From Clostridium sp. (lineage in GTDB: Bacteria; Bacillota; Clostridia; Clostridiales; Clostridiaceae): a stretch of DNA of 58,992 nucleotides. Numbering within the stretch: the first letter of the stretch is position 1; each line of letters begins with the position of its first letter. Shown piece by piece: positions 1 through 8,683 of the stretch. The translations under genes and the position numbers were made by a program. The stretch spans positions 1-58,992 of the forward strand of contig NZ_JAHAIF010000026.1 in NCBI RefSeq assembly GCF_018372875.1, written 5' to 3'. The notes below the pieces were generated by a model. The model saw nothing but the letters and a program-made list of their open reading frames with translations. It did not search any database and was not told the origin of the DNA.

Positions 1-91
1 AGTGTACCATTTTTTAAGAAAAATTTAAATAACTCAAATAAAAATAATTAGATATAAGTATATTTTTACCTGTCTTAATTTACTAAGTTGA

Positions 92-166
92 CGACATTGA
101 CCGAACGGTACGTACTGGTGGTGTGAGAGGTCGGTAGATAAAATAATTATCTACCTCCTACTCGAT
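92..166 (+). mobile_element. 3' end remnant of a group II intron (domain V/VI-like)
   Basis: The block has a CGGTACGTACTGGTGGTGTG segment resembling the 3' half of domain V. It is followed by a GAGAGG linker, a perfect 8-bp hairpin (GTAGATAA/TTATCTAC, 134-154) resembling domain VI, and a CCTACTCGAT end typical of bacterial group II introns (branch-point A in CTAC). No reverse transcriptase reading frame precedes it within the window, and the 5' half of domain V is not clear. This is a decayed or truncated remnant, or the intron extends off the window edge. Assignment rests on recall of the conserved 3' end. Confidence 0.45.
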
Positions 167-243
167 CCTTTGCTCTGCCTATCCCACTAATCATGGGACA
201 TATGGATTTCTTTGGACAATCTTTAAAAAATAGATTGTAGTAG

Positions 244-507
244 TTAGGATAGTTCAATTTTAAAATAATCACATATCTTTTTTATAGATTTAGCACTAGG
301 TATAACTAAATCATGCTCCCAATTATATAAATCATTAAGCTCCATTTTTAATTCTCTACAAAATATATTTCTATCCATATTATGTAGCTTTCTAACTTTA
401 GTACTCTTTTCCTCTATGGTATTTTCAGGAAGAAATTTTAAAGTTTCAATATCAATATTTTTAGATGTATTGGAGAATACTTCCTTAAAAGTCGCATGTG
501 ACTTTAT
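244..507 (-). pseudogene. C-terminal remnant of an HTH (XRE-like) protein
   Basis: An open frame without its own start codon runs to a stop at 244-246. Its end reads like a helix-turn-helix domain: ENTIEEKSTKVRKLHNMDRN, then FCRELKMELNDLYNWEHDLV, with the NWE and following P-S residues typical of XRE-type HTH regions. The start is lost where the frame runs into the solute-binding protein fragment upstream on the same strand. It therefore looks like the tail of a gene joined to another broken gene. I infer no function. Confidence 0.5.
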
Positions 508-728
508 ATTGCTTGTCCGGTTGAAAGATCTATTTCTAGTCCTTCCTCTTCAAAGAAACCTTCGCTTATAGCAACATACATTGGAGCATAGAATACAGAA
601 CGAACTACTTCGTTAAGACGAACTTTTTGTAGCTCTGATTTTTCTTCTTTCTTGCCACAACCAATCAAAGAACAACTAATAGTAAAAACAAGTGCCAAGA
701 AAAGTGCTAGTTTTGATTTTTTTCTCAT
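504..728 (-). pseudogene. Truncated ABC-transporter solute-binding lipoprotein (NMT1/SsuA-like), N-terminus only
   Basis: The 74-residue product starts with a lipoprotein signal peptide (lipobox around SLIGC, Cys24), followed by the first strand and helix of an NMT1/THI5/SsuA-type binding protein (VRSVFYAPMYVAISEGFF, then EEEGLEIDLSTGQ). Intact family members are about 300-340 residues and continue with G-A-D/E after this point. Here the frame stops two codons later and the HTH remnant begins. A good ribosome site (AAGGAG) precedes the ATG at 728, so the stub may still be translated. Substrate is unknown; the family binds taurine/sulfonates, nitrate, or thiamine precursors. Confidence 0.7.
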
Positions 729-910
729 GTTCGTATGTCCTCTCCTTAATGATTACTAAAGATGCTTTATGATGTATATTATGACGGATAATGTCAGAGT
801 GTTAAAGAAAGATGGAAAATAAAAATAGTAATAGAAAATTTATAATAGATAAATGCGATATAATTTTAATATAACAATTGTAATTTAAATTATTTATGAG
901 AGGAGTTATT

Positions 911-1375
911 ATGAAAATACGAGATATGGTTTTAGAGGATTTTAAGGAAGTAAGTAAATTGATGTATCAGGTACATAATCTCCATTTAGAAAATAGGAAG
1001 GATATTTATAAAGAGTCTAATCCTATGTCGAAGAATGAGTTCATAAATATCTTAGAAGATAACCATTGTATATCAATATTATCAGAAGAAAACAATGAGG
1101 TTTTAGGTTTATGCATGGCAAGTATAAAGGAAGTTTCAAATCATTCGTTACTAAAAGATAGAAAAGTTGGATACTTAGATGTGTTATGTGTAGAGGAAAG
1201 TTGTAGGAAAAGAGGTATAGGAAAAAAGCTGTGTGATGAAATTATGTTTAGATTAAGAGAAAAGGGAGCTGTAAGTTTAGAACTTATGGTATGGTCCTTT
1301 AATAAAGAAGCAATAAATTTTTATGAAAGCATAGGGATGGCTGAAAAAAATAAAGTTATGGAATATAAGTTATAA
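911..1375 (+). CDS. GNAT family N-acetyltransferase
   Basis: A protein of 154 residues with a GNAT fold. The acetyl-CoA binding motif A is seen in the segment YLDVLCVEESCRKRGIGKKL (R-x-x-G-I-G), followed by the C-terminal NKEAINFYESIGM motif typical of the family. The substrate cannot be told. The ATG at 911 is chosen because GAGAGGAG lies at a good distance before it, while the in-frame ATG at 896 overlaps that ribosome site. It stands alone, divergent from the broken lipoprotein gene and 95 bp before trxA. Confidence 0.85.
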   Translation: MKIRDMVLEDFKEVSKLMYQVHNLHLENRKDIYKESNPMSKNEFINILEDNHCISILSEENNEVLGLCMASIKEVSNHSLLKDRKVGYLDVLCVEESCRKRGIGKKLCDEIMFRLREKGAVSLELMVWSFNKEAINFYESIGMAEKNKVMEYKL

Positions 1376-1470
1376 ATATATATTTTTATATGTGCCTAAT
1401 TAACATTTATTTCATATAAATATTAATATGAGAGTTTATAGAAGTATATTAATTAGGAGGATATAAAATA

Positions 1471-1782
1471 ATGAGATATATAAATACAAGAGAATTTGAT
1501 TCAGAAGTTTTAAACCAAAGTGGAGTGGTAATTGTTGATTTTTATGCAACTTGGTGCGGTCCTTGTAAGATGCTTTCGCCAGTACTTGAAAGAATAGATA
1601 ATGAAATGGGGAATATAAAAGTAGTTAAAGTAGATATAGATGAAAGTAGGAGATTGGCTATGAATTATGGGGTTCAAAGTGTTCCTACAATAAAGATATT
1701 CAAGGATGGAAGAGAGGTAGCTACAAAAGTAGGCTTCCAACCTAAAGAAACATTAGAAAATATTATTCAAATGATTATGTAG
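1471..1782 (+). CDS. trxA: Thioredoxin
   Basis: A 103-residue single-domain thioredoxin with the active site W-C-G-P-C (Cys29 and Cys32), the buried Asp in VVIVDFYATW, and the cis-proline loop SVPT near residue 71. The protein reduces disulfides in cytosolic proteins. The ribosome site is AGGAGG at about 1456. The next gene, a thioredoxin reductase, begins 14 bp after the stop, so the two form an operon and probably a redox pair. Confidence 0.95.
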   Translation: MRYINTREFDSEVLNQSGVVIVDFYATWCGPCKMLSPVLERIDNEMGNIKVVKVDIDESRRLAMNYGVQSVPTIKIFKDGREVATKVGFQPKETLENIIQMIM

Positions 1783-1796
1783 AGGAAGTGTAAAAA

Positions 1797-2654
1797 TTGC
1801 AGGAACGTTATGATATAGCTATAATTGGAACAGGCCCTGCAGGATTGTCAGCTGCATTAAATGCTAAAATAAGAAATAAATCATTTGTGTTATTTGGAAG
1901 TAATAATTTAAGTTCTAAAATAGCAAAAGCTCCTAAGATAAATAATTTTTTAGGATTTCCTAATATGAGTGGTAAAGAAATGGGAATGGCTTTTAAAGAG
2001 CATATAAAATCAATGGGAATAGAGATTACAGAAGAGAGAATAAATAATATTTATTCAATGGGTGATTATTTTGCATTAATGGTAAATGATAAGATGTATG
2101 AAGCAAGAACCATAATACTTGCTACAGGAGTGGAATTCTCAAAGCCTATAAAAGGAGAGTTAGAGTTTTTAGGTAGGGGGGTAGGATACTGCGCAACCTG
2201 TGATGCTCCTCTTTATAGTGGCAAGGATGTAGTAATAGTATCTTCTAACGAAGAAGGAGAAAGAGATGCAAATTATGTATCTGAATTAGCTAAGAGAGTG
2301 TATTATATTCCATTATATAATGGAGAATATAGAATTAATAGTAATATAGAAGTGGTAAAGGATAAACCTATGGAAATTGTAGGTGATGATAAAGTTAAAA
2401 AAATATTATTAAAAAATAATAAAATAGATACTGATGGAGTATTTTTTTTGAGGGATGCAATTTCTCCATCTCAACTTGTACCTGGACTTCTAGAAATAGA
2501 TGGACATATAATGGTTGATAATCATATGAGAACAAATTTAAAAGGATGCTTTGCAGCAGGAGATTGCGTTGGAAAACCATATCAATATATAAAAGCTGCT
2601 GGTGAAGGGAATATAGCATCACTATCAGCAGTTGCATATTTAGATGGAAGATAA
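1797..2654 (+). CDS. Thioredoxin reductase of the ferredoxin/flavin (NADPH-independent) type
   Basis: A flavoprotein of 285 residues. The N-terminal FAD motif GTGPAG (11-16), the redox centre CATC (Cys132, Cys135) and the C-terminal FAD motif GCFAAGDC are all present. The usual NADPH site is missing: where thioredoxin reductases have GGGxSA followed by an Arg-rich HRR motif, this protein reads VVIVSSNEEGERDA (144-157) and VYYIPLYNGEYR. This matches the ferredoxin-dependent flavin thioredoxin reductase (FFTR) group known from Clostridium, which takes electrons from reduced ferredoxin. The start codon is TTG with GAGGAAG before it. It lies directly behind trxA, its likely substrate. Confidence 0.75.
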   Translation: MQERYDIAIIGTGPAGLSAALNAKIRNKSFVLFGSNNLSSKIAKAPKINNFLGFPNMSGKEMGMAFKEHIKSMGIEITEERINNIYSMGDYFALMVNDKMYEARTIILATGVEFSKPIKGELEFLGRGVGYCATCDAPLYSGKDVVIVSSNEEGERDANYVSELAKRVYYIPLYNGEYRINSNIEVVKDKPMEIVGDDKVKKILLKNNKIDTDGVFFLRDAISPSQLVPGLLEIDGHIMVDNHMRTNLKGCFAAGDCVGKPYQYIKAAGEGNIASLSAVAYLDGR

Positions 2655-2701
2655 TAATTTGAGAAAATTGAAAAAATATCATAATTAGAATTTATATATA
2701 T

Positions 2702-2746
2702 AAAGGACTAAATTAAAATTATAAGTATTTTAATTTAGTCCTTTTA
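2702..2746. terminator. Bidirectional intrinsic terminator
   Basis: A 17-18 bp near-perfect inverted repeat (AAAGGACTAAATTAAAAT and its complement, 7-nt loop), flanked by A-rich and T-rich tracts. It sits between the convergent reductase and coat-protein genes and can stop both. Confidence 0.9.
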
Positions 2747-2748
2747 TA

Positions 2749-2997
2749 TTAACCTTGAGACATTTCTTGTTTTACAGTTGCTATTTCTTCAGGAGTAGCA
2801 GGTTGTGCAGGAATATAATATCCTTTTTCTTTAGCTATTTTAAATAAATTATATTGGCGAGTTTCATCTAGATTTCTCATAGTTATTATTTGTTGACGAA
2901 GTTGTTCGTTCTCAGTTTGAGAAATTATTCCACCATATCCTGCTAAACTAGCATTTAATCCAGCAAGGTAATCGCTAATCATTTCTTTTTCTTGCAT
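2749..2997 (-). CDS. Spore coat protein, CotF-like
   Basis: An 82-residue helical protein with the pattern of clostridial CotF-family coat proteins: ISDYLAGLNASLAGYGGIIS, then a Q-rich helix (QLRQQIITMRNLDETRQYNL) and the ending AKEKGYYIPAQPATPEEI, where the GYY-x-PA-x-P-A-x-P element is typical. It begins 13 bp after the stop of the small gene upstream, with AGGAGG before its ATG, so the two are cotranscribed. The family forms part of the spore coat; timing in the mother cell is inferred. Confidence 0.75.
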   Translation of the reverse strand: MQEKEMISDYLAGLNASLAGYGGIISQTENEQLRQQIITMRNLDETRQYNLFKIAKEKGYYIPAQPATPEEIATVKQEMSQG

Positions 2998-3010
2998 TTT
3001 TACATTCCTC

Positions 3011-3196
3011 CTATCCTAAGAAAGTCATTAATTTATCTTTGTTTGTTTTTGCATCTTGTGCATCTTTTGTAAGGATTTGTTTTAATTGAGGGTCAGTACA
3101 TTGTTGAGCATAGAAGTTTAACTTCTTCTCAATAGTGCAGTGAGCTCCAATTAAATGACGTAAGTTTTGTAGCTCTAATTGATTTAAGTTAGCCAT
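3011..3196 (-). CDS. Small spore coat-associated protein (CotF-like partner)
   Basis: A 61-residue protein starting MANLNQLELQNLRHLIGAHC and predicted to be two helices. The pattern (NLRHLIG, later Q-Q-C-T-D-P-Q-L-K-Q-I-L) is typical of small clostridial proteins paired with CotF-like coat genes, probably half of the CotF four-helix fold. I chose the ATG at 3196 because AAGGGAG precedes it; a TTG six codons upstream overlaps that ribosome site. Two Cys residues (20 and 34) could crosslink in the coat. Function is inferred from family and neighbour. Confidence 0.65.
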   Translation of the reverse strand: MANLNQLELQNLRHLIGAHCTIEKKLNFYAQQCTDPQLKQILTKDAQDAKTNKDKLMTFLG

Positions 3197-3389
3197 AGTT
3201 ATATCTCCCTTCAAAAAAACTTCAATATTAACTTTTACAATTCACTATCGATTTATACATAAAAAACTTGGAGCATTATCCTTAAACTTTTTTTTATATC
3301 TCTTAAGTTTTTCTTTAGTTTTTTCACAAGATATATATAAGAAATAAGTTTTAGAATAAAGACATAACAAAAGAGAAGGAGATAAGATC

Positions 3390-3905
3390 ATGAATATTGA
3401 AATGTTAACAAATTATTTTTCACAATATGGGATAATAGTTTTCTTTATAATAATTTTTCTTGAATATCTAAATGTACCAGGTTTAGCAGCTGGTATAGTA
3501 ATGCCTCTGGCAGGTGTGTGGGCAGCTAATGAAAGAGTAGGTTTTTTTACAGCTATTTTTATATCAGTAATAGCTGGACTTTTGGGCAGTTTAGTTCTTT
3601 ATTTCATAGGAAGAATAGGGGGAGAAATATTTTTAAATAAGTTAATACAGACGTTTCCTAATCAAGAAAAGATGATAAATAGCAAACTAGACTATTTAAG
3701 ACAAAAGGGAAGTATAGGAGTTTTTATAAGTAAGCTAATACCTATGGCAAGGACATTAATAGAGATTCCAGCTGGAGTACTAAAAATTGATTTTATGAAG
3801 TATTTTTGGAGTGCTAGCTTAGGAATATTGGTGTGGAATTCAATATTTATAGGTTCGGGATATATATTTGGTGAAGCTGTATTTCAAAAACTAACCTTTT
3901 TATAG
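3390..3905 (+). CDS. DedA family (VTT domain) membrane protein
   Basis: A 171-residue integral membrane protein with four to five hydrophobic stretches. Family markers are the N-terminal FLEYLNVPGLAAGIVMPLAG (the E...P..P.E-type re-entrant loop), and the amphipathic FISKLIPMARTLIEIPAGVL segment, which corresponds to the conserved F-x-R-x-x-P...R-x-x-x-x-x-x-A-G motif with Lys in place of the first Arg. DedA proteins are linked to phospholipid scrambling and undecaprenyl-phosphate recycling. The next gene starts 12 bp on and encodes a lipid-type glycosyltransferase, so a role in membrane lipid handling is likely. The ribosome site is AGAAGGAG. Confidence 0.85.
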   Translation: MNIEMLTNYFSQYGIIVFFIIIFLEYLNVPGLAAGIVMPLAGVWAANERVGFFTAIFISVIAGLLGSLVLYFIGRIGGEIFLNKLIQTFPNQEKMINSKLDYLRQKGSIGVFISKLIPMARTLIEIPAGVLKIDFMKYFWSASLGILVWNSIFIGSGYIFGEAVFQKLTFL

Positions 3906-3917
3906 GGAGGAGATAAA

Positions 3918-5144
3918 ATGAGAATTGCAATGTTGACAAATAACTATAAACCTTTTGTTGGAGGAGTTCCAATATCAATAGAAAGATTGTCTAAGTCTTT
4001 AAGAAGTCTTGGACATGAAGTTTATATATTTGCTCCAACTTATGATAATCAGTGTGATGAGGAATTTGTAATAAGATATAAATCCTTAAAAGGAAAAATA
4101 TCAGGAGGAGTTGTACTTCCAAATATATTTGATATAGAAATAGAGAAAAAGTTTAAAGCTTTAAAGTTCGATATTATACATGTGCATCATCCAATGTTAT
4201 TAGGCAATATAGCTCGGTATTTAGGGAAAAAATATAATATTCCAGTTGTATATACTTATCATACAAGGTATGAAGAATATTTACATTTTTTAAAACCTTT
4301 CAAATTATTAGAAAGTAGTGGAGATAAAGTAGGGGATAAAATTTTAAATTATAGTAAAGAAAAATTTGTGCCTAATAGAATAAGAAACTTTGTTAATAGG
4401 TGTGACTTGGTATTTGCACCTACTGAAACAATGAAGGAATATTTGTTACAAAGGGGTGCAGAAAGTAAGGTGAAAGTATTACCAACTGGACTAGAAGATG
4501 AATACTTTAATGAAAATAAAGAGGGAAGCAGGGAAGTAAGAAATAAGTATATTAGAGATAATAAGTATTTGTTTTGTACTGTTTCAAGGCTTAGTAAAGA
4601 GAAAAACTTACACTTTTTTATAGATGGATTACTAGAACTAAAAAATAAAATAGGTGATTGCTTTAATACTATGGTTATTGGTGATGGTCCATTAAAGAAA
4701 GAGCTAGAAGAAAGAGTTCAGAGATTAGGTCTTCATAATAATATTACCTTTATAGGAAAAGTTGATAATAAAAAGATAAAAGAGTATTACGGTGCATGTG
4801 ATTTGTTTCTTTTTTCGTCAAAGTCAGAAACTCAGGGAATAGTTATTCTTGAAGCTATGGCATCAAAGATCCCTGTAGTAGCAGTTAAAGCTTCAGGTGT
4901 AATGGATGTAGTAGAGAATGGTGTTAATGGATACATGACAACTGGGAACGAAGAGGATTGGGCTAATAGGATATGGGATATTATAATGAACAATAATCTA
5001 AGGGTGAAACTTAAAGATGGAGCTTTTAGAACATCAAAAGAATACTCTGACTCTAAAGTTGCTAAATTGGCCCTACATTATTACGAAGAGGTAATATTAG
5101 AATGTTATAGAAGGGGACAAGAGTATGCACTTAAAATGGGATAG
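3918..5144 (+). CDS. Glycosyltransferase family 4 (possible diacylglycerol glucosyltransferase)
   Basis: A 408-residue GT-B enzyme. The N-terminal domain opens with MLTNNYKPFVGGVPISIERL, a glycine-rich acceptor loop very like lipid glucosyltransferases. The C-terminal domain has the E-x7-E nucleotide-sugar motif in SETQGIVILEAMASKIPVVA. Histidines in HVHHPML and YTYHTRYEEY fit the family. It probably transfers glucose from UDP-glucose to diacylglycerol, but a prenyl or cell-wall acceptor is possible. It is translationally coupled to the following acyltransferase gene (20-bp overlap) and follows a DedA gene. Confidence 0.8.
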   Translation: MRIAMLTNNYKPFVGGVPISIERLSKSLRSLGHEVYIFAPTYDNQCDEEFVIRYKSLKGKISGGVVLPNIFDIEIEKKFKALKFDIIHVHHPMLLGNIARYLGKKYNIPVVYTYHTRYEEYLHFLKPFKLLESSGDKVGDKILNYSKEKFVPNRIRNFVNRCDLVFAPTETMKEYLLQRGAESKVKVLPTGLEDEYFNENKEGSREVRNKYIRDNKYLFCTVSRLSKEKNLHFFIDGLLELKNKIGDCFNTMVIGDGPLKKELEERVQRLGLHNNITFIGKVDNKKIKEYYGACDLFLFSSKSETQGIVILEAMASKIPVVAVKASGVMDVVENGVNGYMTTGNEEDWANRIWDIIMNNNLRVKLKDGAFRTSKEYSDSKVAKLALHYYEEVILECYRRGQEYALKMG

Positions 5145-5739
5145 GGATAGGTTACTTAGTAATGTTTATATAAGCTATTTAAGATTAATATGGAAAACAA
5201 GTGATATTGAATATGAAGGAGAGATAAAAGATTTTACAAACAGTATAATTGGATTTTGGCATGGTGACAGTTATGTTATGAATTTAGCAATTAATAAATT
5301 AATATCAAAGGATATAGATTTAAAGGTTGTAGTTACTGCTGATAAAAGAGGAGATTATATTGAGAATATCCTGAATTATTATGGAGGGAAAGCACTAAGA
5401 ATGCCAGATGGTATAAAGATGAAGGGGTTTTTAAAAGAACTTAAGACAGAAAGTAAGAAGGAAAATGGAACTTTAGCCATTGCTCTTGATGGACCATTAG
5501 GACCCTTCCATGAACCAAAGAAAATAGCACCTTTGTTATCAAATGAATCTGGTAAAGAATTAATAGGATTTAAAATAGATTATTCTAATAAGATATCCTT
5601 AAATAAAAGATGGGATAAATATTCAATACCACTACCATTTACAAGGATAAGAATAAATACTGTAAATTTTGGAGTGGTAACAAAGGATGATTTAAGAGGA
5701 TATAGAGAATATTCTAAAGAGTTAAAGAAGTTTCTTTAG
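5125..5739 (+). CDS. DUF374 / lysophospholipid-acyltransferase-like protein
   Basis: A 204-residue protein of the DUF374 family, related to lipid A lauroyl/myristoyl acyltransferases. It has the H-containing block GFWHGDSYVM near residue 43 and the signature ALDGPLGPFHEPKK near residue 118 (family consensus DGPxGP). It probably acylates a glycolipid or lysolipid at the membrane inner face; the acceptor is unknown. The ATG lies within the end of the glycosyltransferase gene, preceded by AAGGGGACAAG, so the pair are translated together and may act on the same lipid. Confidence 0.75.
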   Translation: MHLKWDRDRLLSNVYISYLRLIWKTSDIEYEGEIKDFTNSIIGFWHGDSYVMNLAINKLISKDIDLKVVVTADKRGDYIENILNYYGGKALRMPDGIKMKGFLKELKTESKKENGTLAIALDGPLGPFHEPKKIAPLLSNESGKELIGFKIDYSNKISLNKRWDKYSIPLPFTRIRINTVNFGVVTKDDLRGYREYSKELKKFL

Positions 5740-5850
5740 AAATTCTTTAGATTTGTCTAGAGATTATCTTTAGTAATATTACTTACACTTTAATTAATAG
5801 GTGATAAATGATATCTTTATTATGTATTTAATAAGAAAAGAGGTATTGCT

Positions 5851-6555
5851 ATGAATACATATAATGTTTTAGTTGTAGAGGATGAAAAGGAAATTGCAGA
5901 TGCAATAGAGATATATCTAAAGAATCAAGGATATAGGGTATTTAAAGGATCAAATGGAATAGAAGGTTTAGAGATAATAGATAGAGAAGAGATACATTTA
6001 GCTATTGTAGATATAATGATGCCTAAGATGGATGGTATCCAAATGACAATGAAGCTTAGAGAAAATCATGATTTTCCTGTAATTATGTTATCAGCTAAAT
6101 CTGAGGATTTTGATAAAATAACAGGTCTTAATATTGGTGCAGATGATTACGTAACAAAGCCATTTACGCCATTAGAGTTACTTGCAAGGGTAAATTCTCA
6201 GCTTAGAAGATACTCTAAATATTTGAAGTTGGTTGGCAATAAAGAAATTGAGGAAAATGTGTTTTCAATAGGAGGTCTTGAACTTAGTGTTGATAGAGTA
6301 GAAGTTACTGTAGATGGAAATCAAGTAAAAATGACCCCTATAGAATTTAAGATATTGCATCTACTTATGAAAAATGCAGGAAGAGTATTTTCGTCAGAAG
6401 AGATATATGAAAGAGTGTGGAATGAACAAGCAATAAATACTGATACCATAATGGTTCATATAAGAAACATACGAGAGAAGATAGAAATTAATCCTAAGAA
6501 TCCAAAGTATTTAAAGGTGGTGTGGGGAGTTGGATACAAAATTGAAAAACAATAA
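5851..6555 (+). CDS. OmpR-family response regulator
   Basis: A 234-residue regulator with an N-terminal receiver domain (acidic pair at 11-12, phospho-acceptor Asp54 in AIVDIMMPKMDG, conserved Lys in YVTKPF near residue 104) and a C-terminal winged-helix DNA-binding domain (LTP-like MTPIEFKILHLLMKNAGRVF, then the HIRNIREKIE recognition region). Its gene overlaps the histidine kinase gene by 14 bp, so they are a cognate pair. Targets cannot be deduced from this window. Confidence 0.93.
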   Translation: MNTYNVLVVEDEKEIADAIEIYLKNQGYRVFKGSNGIEGLEIIDREEIHLAIVDIMMPKMDGIQMTMKLRENHDFPVIMLSAKSEDFDKITGLNIGADDYVTKPFTPLELLARVNSQLRRYSKYLKLVGNKEIEENVFSIGGLELSVDRVEVTVDGNQVKMTPIEFKILHLLMKNAGRVFSSEEIYERVWNEQAINTDTIMVHIRNIREKIEINPKNPKYLKVVWGVGYKIEKQ

Positions 6556-8683
6556 GAAAAGTTTATTATTAAGTGTAATAGTAGGAATTATTATTTTAGC
6601 AATATCAATAGGTATGGTAAGTCTTTACCCTAAAATGGTTAGTGTGGCTAAAGAGAAATCTTTATCTGTAAATTCATATATAGATTATTCTCTTCAAAAA
6701 TATATGTACGATAGTAGTATGGTTTTATATAAAAATTTACTTGAAAAAGAAAATGATAAAAACATAGTACCTTCTGATATTTTTATTAAAGATAGAGAAA
6801 ATGAAAACTATGATAGAAATGAGTATAAAGAATATATAGATCAAAAAGTATATAATGCTGAAGATCGACTTAAAAAAGGAATAAAAAATCTTGATTATAT
6901 AATTATAAATAATAAAAGTGGTTTTGAAATTTCTAAAGGTGAAGATAATATTAAAAAGATAGCAAAAGGTGAAGTAATAAGTGAAGATGAGTATTATGGA
7001 TATTACATAGTTGTTAAATATGATGAAGATGGTAACTATAAGATAGTAGATATTAAAGGTGCAGATAAAGGTTTTATTACAAATTTATTTTATGATCTAG
7101 AATGGAACTATTATAGTGATAGTGGAAGTTTAATTGTAAGTGGTCCTAAGGATGTCACTATTGCTTATGGAATACCTAAGGTCTTAGAATATGATGATCC
7201 TATTAGTTACCGTATAGAAAATAGTGACATAAGTACATATGGTGATATTTCTTTATTATATGGTGGAGCATTAGCTGTAATAATAATTATTTTAGCATTA
7301 TTTACTCCTTCAAAAATATGGAGTAGATGTATTGGCATAAAAAAAATATTAAGAATACCATTTGAAATTTTAGTGGTTTTATTGACTTGTATGATTTCAC
7401 TAATAGCTTTATTACCAATGTTAGTATATGAATATGGAAATAATATTAGAAACTTTATAGAGATAATGAATAGTATAGGGGCATCCCAAAGAACATCAGA
7501 AATAATATTTATGTTGGGTAATATACTATGTTTGTCAATTGTTATATATGGAATTTACTTAGCTATAATATCTGTAAAAAATATTTTTTATGTTGGAGTT
7601 AAAGAGTATTTTAAAACTAAATCATTAATAGGAATACTATTATTAAAATCTAAAGGCTGGATTAAGGAAGGTTATAACAGACTTATAGAAATAGATTTAA
7701 ACGATAAATCAAATAAGACTCTTATAAAAATATTAGGTGTAAATTTTATTGTATTAAGTATAATGTGCAGTATTTGGTTTTTTGGTATAGGAATATCAAT
7801 AGCTTATACAATAGTGTTGTTCTTTGTCCTAAAGAAGTATTTTGATGAAGTAAAACAAAAGTATAGTATTTTGCTTGAAGCAACTAATAAAATTGCGGAA
7901 GGAAATCTAGATGTAGAAATAAAGGAAGATTTAGGGTTATTTAATCCACTAAAAGGGGAACTAGAAAAGATTCAATCAGGATTTAAAAAGGCTGTAGAGG
8001 AAGAAGTAAAAAGTCAAAGATTAAAAACTGAACTTATATCAAACGTTTCTCATGATTTAAAGACACCATTGACTTCAATAATAACTTATGTTGATTTATT
8101 AAAGAATGAAAAAATTACAGAAGAAGAGAGAAAATCATATATAGAAACAATAGAGAGAAAATCTCAAAGGCTTAAGAACTTAATTGAAGACCTATTTGAG
8201 ATGAGCAAAGCTACTAGTAAAAATATTCAGCTTAATATAGTAGATGTGGATATAGTAGAGTTAATGAAGCAAACACAGTTTGAATTAAGTGATAAAATTG
8301 AAGAATCATCACTGAAATTCAAATGGAATTTACCTAATGAAAAGGTAATTATAAAATTAGATAGTCAAAAGACATTTAGAGTATTTGAAAATCTATTGAT
8401 TAATATAGTTAAATATGCAATGCCAAATTCTAGAGTCTTTATTGATATTATAAACGAAGAGGATAATGTATCTATTATATTAAAGAATATGTCTGCTAAT
8501 GAGATGGATTTTACGGCAGAAGAGATAGTTGAAAGATTTGCAAGAGGAGATAGATCTAGAAATACTGAGGGGTCAGGTCTTGGACTTGCAATATCAAAGA
8601 GTTTTGTTGAACTACAAGGTGGAAGTTTTAACATTGAAATAGATGGAGATTTATTTAAAGTGAAAATTGATTTTAATAAATAG
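6542..8683 (+). CDS. Membrane sensor histidine kinase, multi-TM
   Basis: About 713 residues. One N-terminal membrane helix is followed by a long extracytoplasmic domain (about 30-235). Further hydrophobic segments lie near 241-257, 273-296, 320-343 and 400-430, then a HAMP-like linker (LLEATNKIAEGNLDVEIKED). The kinase core has the H-box SNVSHDLKTPLTS (His504), the N-box NLLINIVKYA and the G-box EGSGLGLAIS. The TTG at 6542 is chosen as start since GGGGAG lies 12 bp before it; a TTG at 6530 would abut that site. Four or more extra membrane helices between sensor and HAMP are more than in a textbook kinase. The ligand is unknown. Confidence 0.88.
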   Translation: MKNNKKSLLLSVIVGIIILAISIGMVSLYPKMVSVAKEKSLSVNSYIDYSLQKYMYDSSMVLYKNLLEKENDKNIVPSDIFIKDRENENYDRNEYKEYIDQKVYNAEDRLKKGIKNLDYIIINNKSGFEISKGEDNIKKIAKGEVISEDEYYGYYIVVKYDEDGNYKIVDIKGADKGFITNLFYDLEWNYYSDSGSLIVSGPKDVTIAYGIPKVLEYDDPISYRIENSDISTYGDISLLYGGALAVIIIILALFTPSKIWSRCIGIKKILRIPFEILVVLLTCMISLIALLPMLVYEYGNNIRNFIEIMNSIGASQRTSEIIFMLGNILCLSIVIYGIYLAIISVKNIFYVGVKEYFKTKSLIGILLLKSKGWIKEGYNRLIEIDLNDKSNKTLIKILGVNFIVLSIMCSIWFFGIGISIAYTIVLFFVLKKYFDEVKQKYSILLEATNKIAEGNLDVEIKEDLGLFNPLKGELEKIQSGFKKAVEEEVKSQRLKTELISNVSHDLKTPLTSIITYVDLLKNEKITEEERKSYIETIERKSQRLKNLIEDLFEMSKATSKNIQLNIVDVDIVELMKQTQFELSDKIEESSLKFKWNLPNEKVIIKLDSQKTFRVFENLLINIVKYAMPNSRVFIDIINEEDNVSIILKNMSANEMDFTAEEIVERFARGDRSRNTEGSGLGLAISKSFVELQGGSFNIEIDGDLFKVKIDFNK

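Noticed and set aside
2395..2682. Minus-strand reading frame inside the thioredoxin reductase gene
   Set aside because: Shadow of the real gene: low-complexity product rich in Leu/Phe/Gln, no ribosome site, no family pattern.
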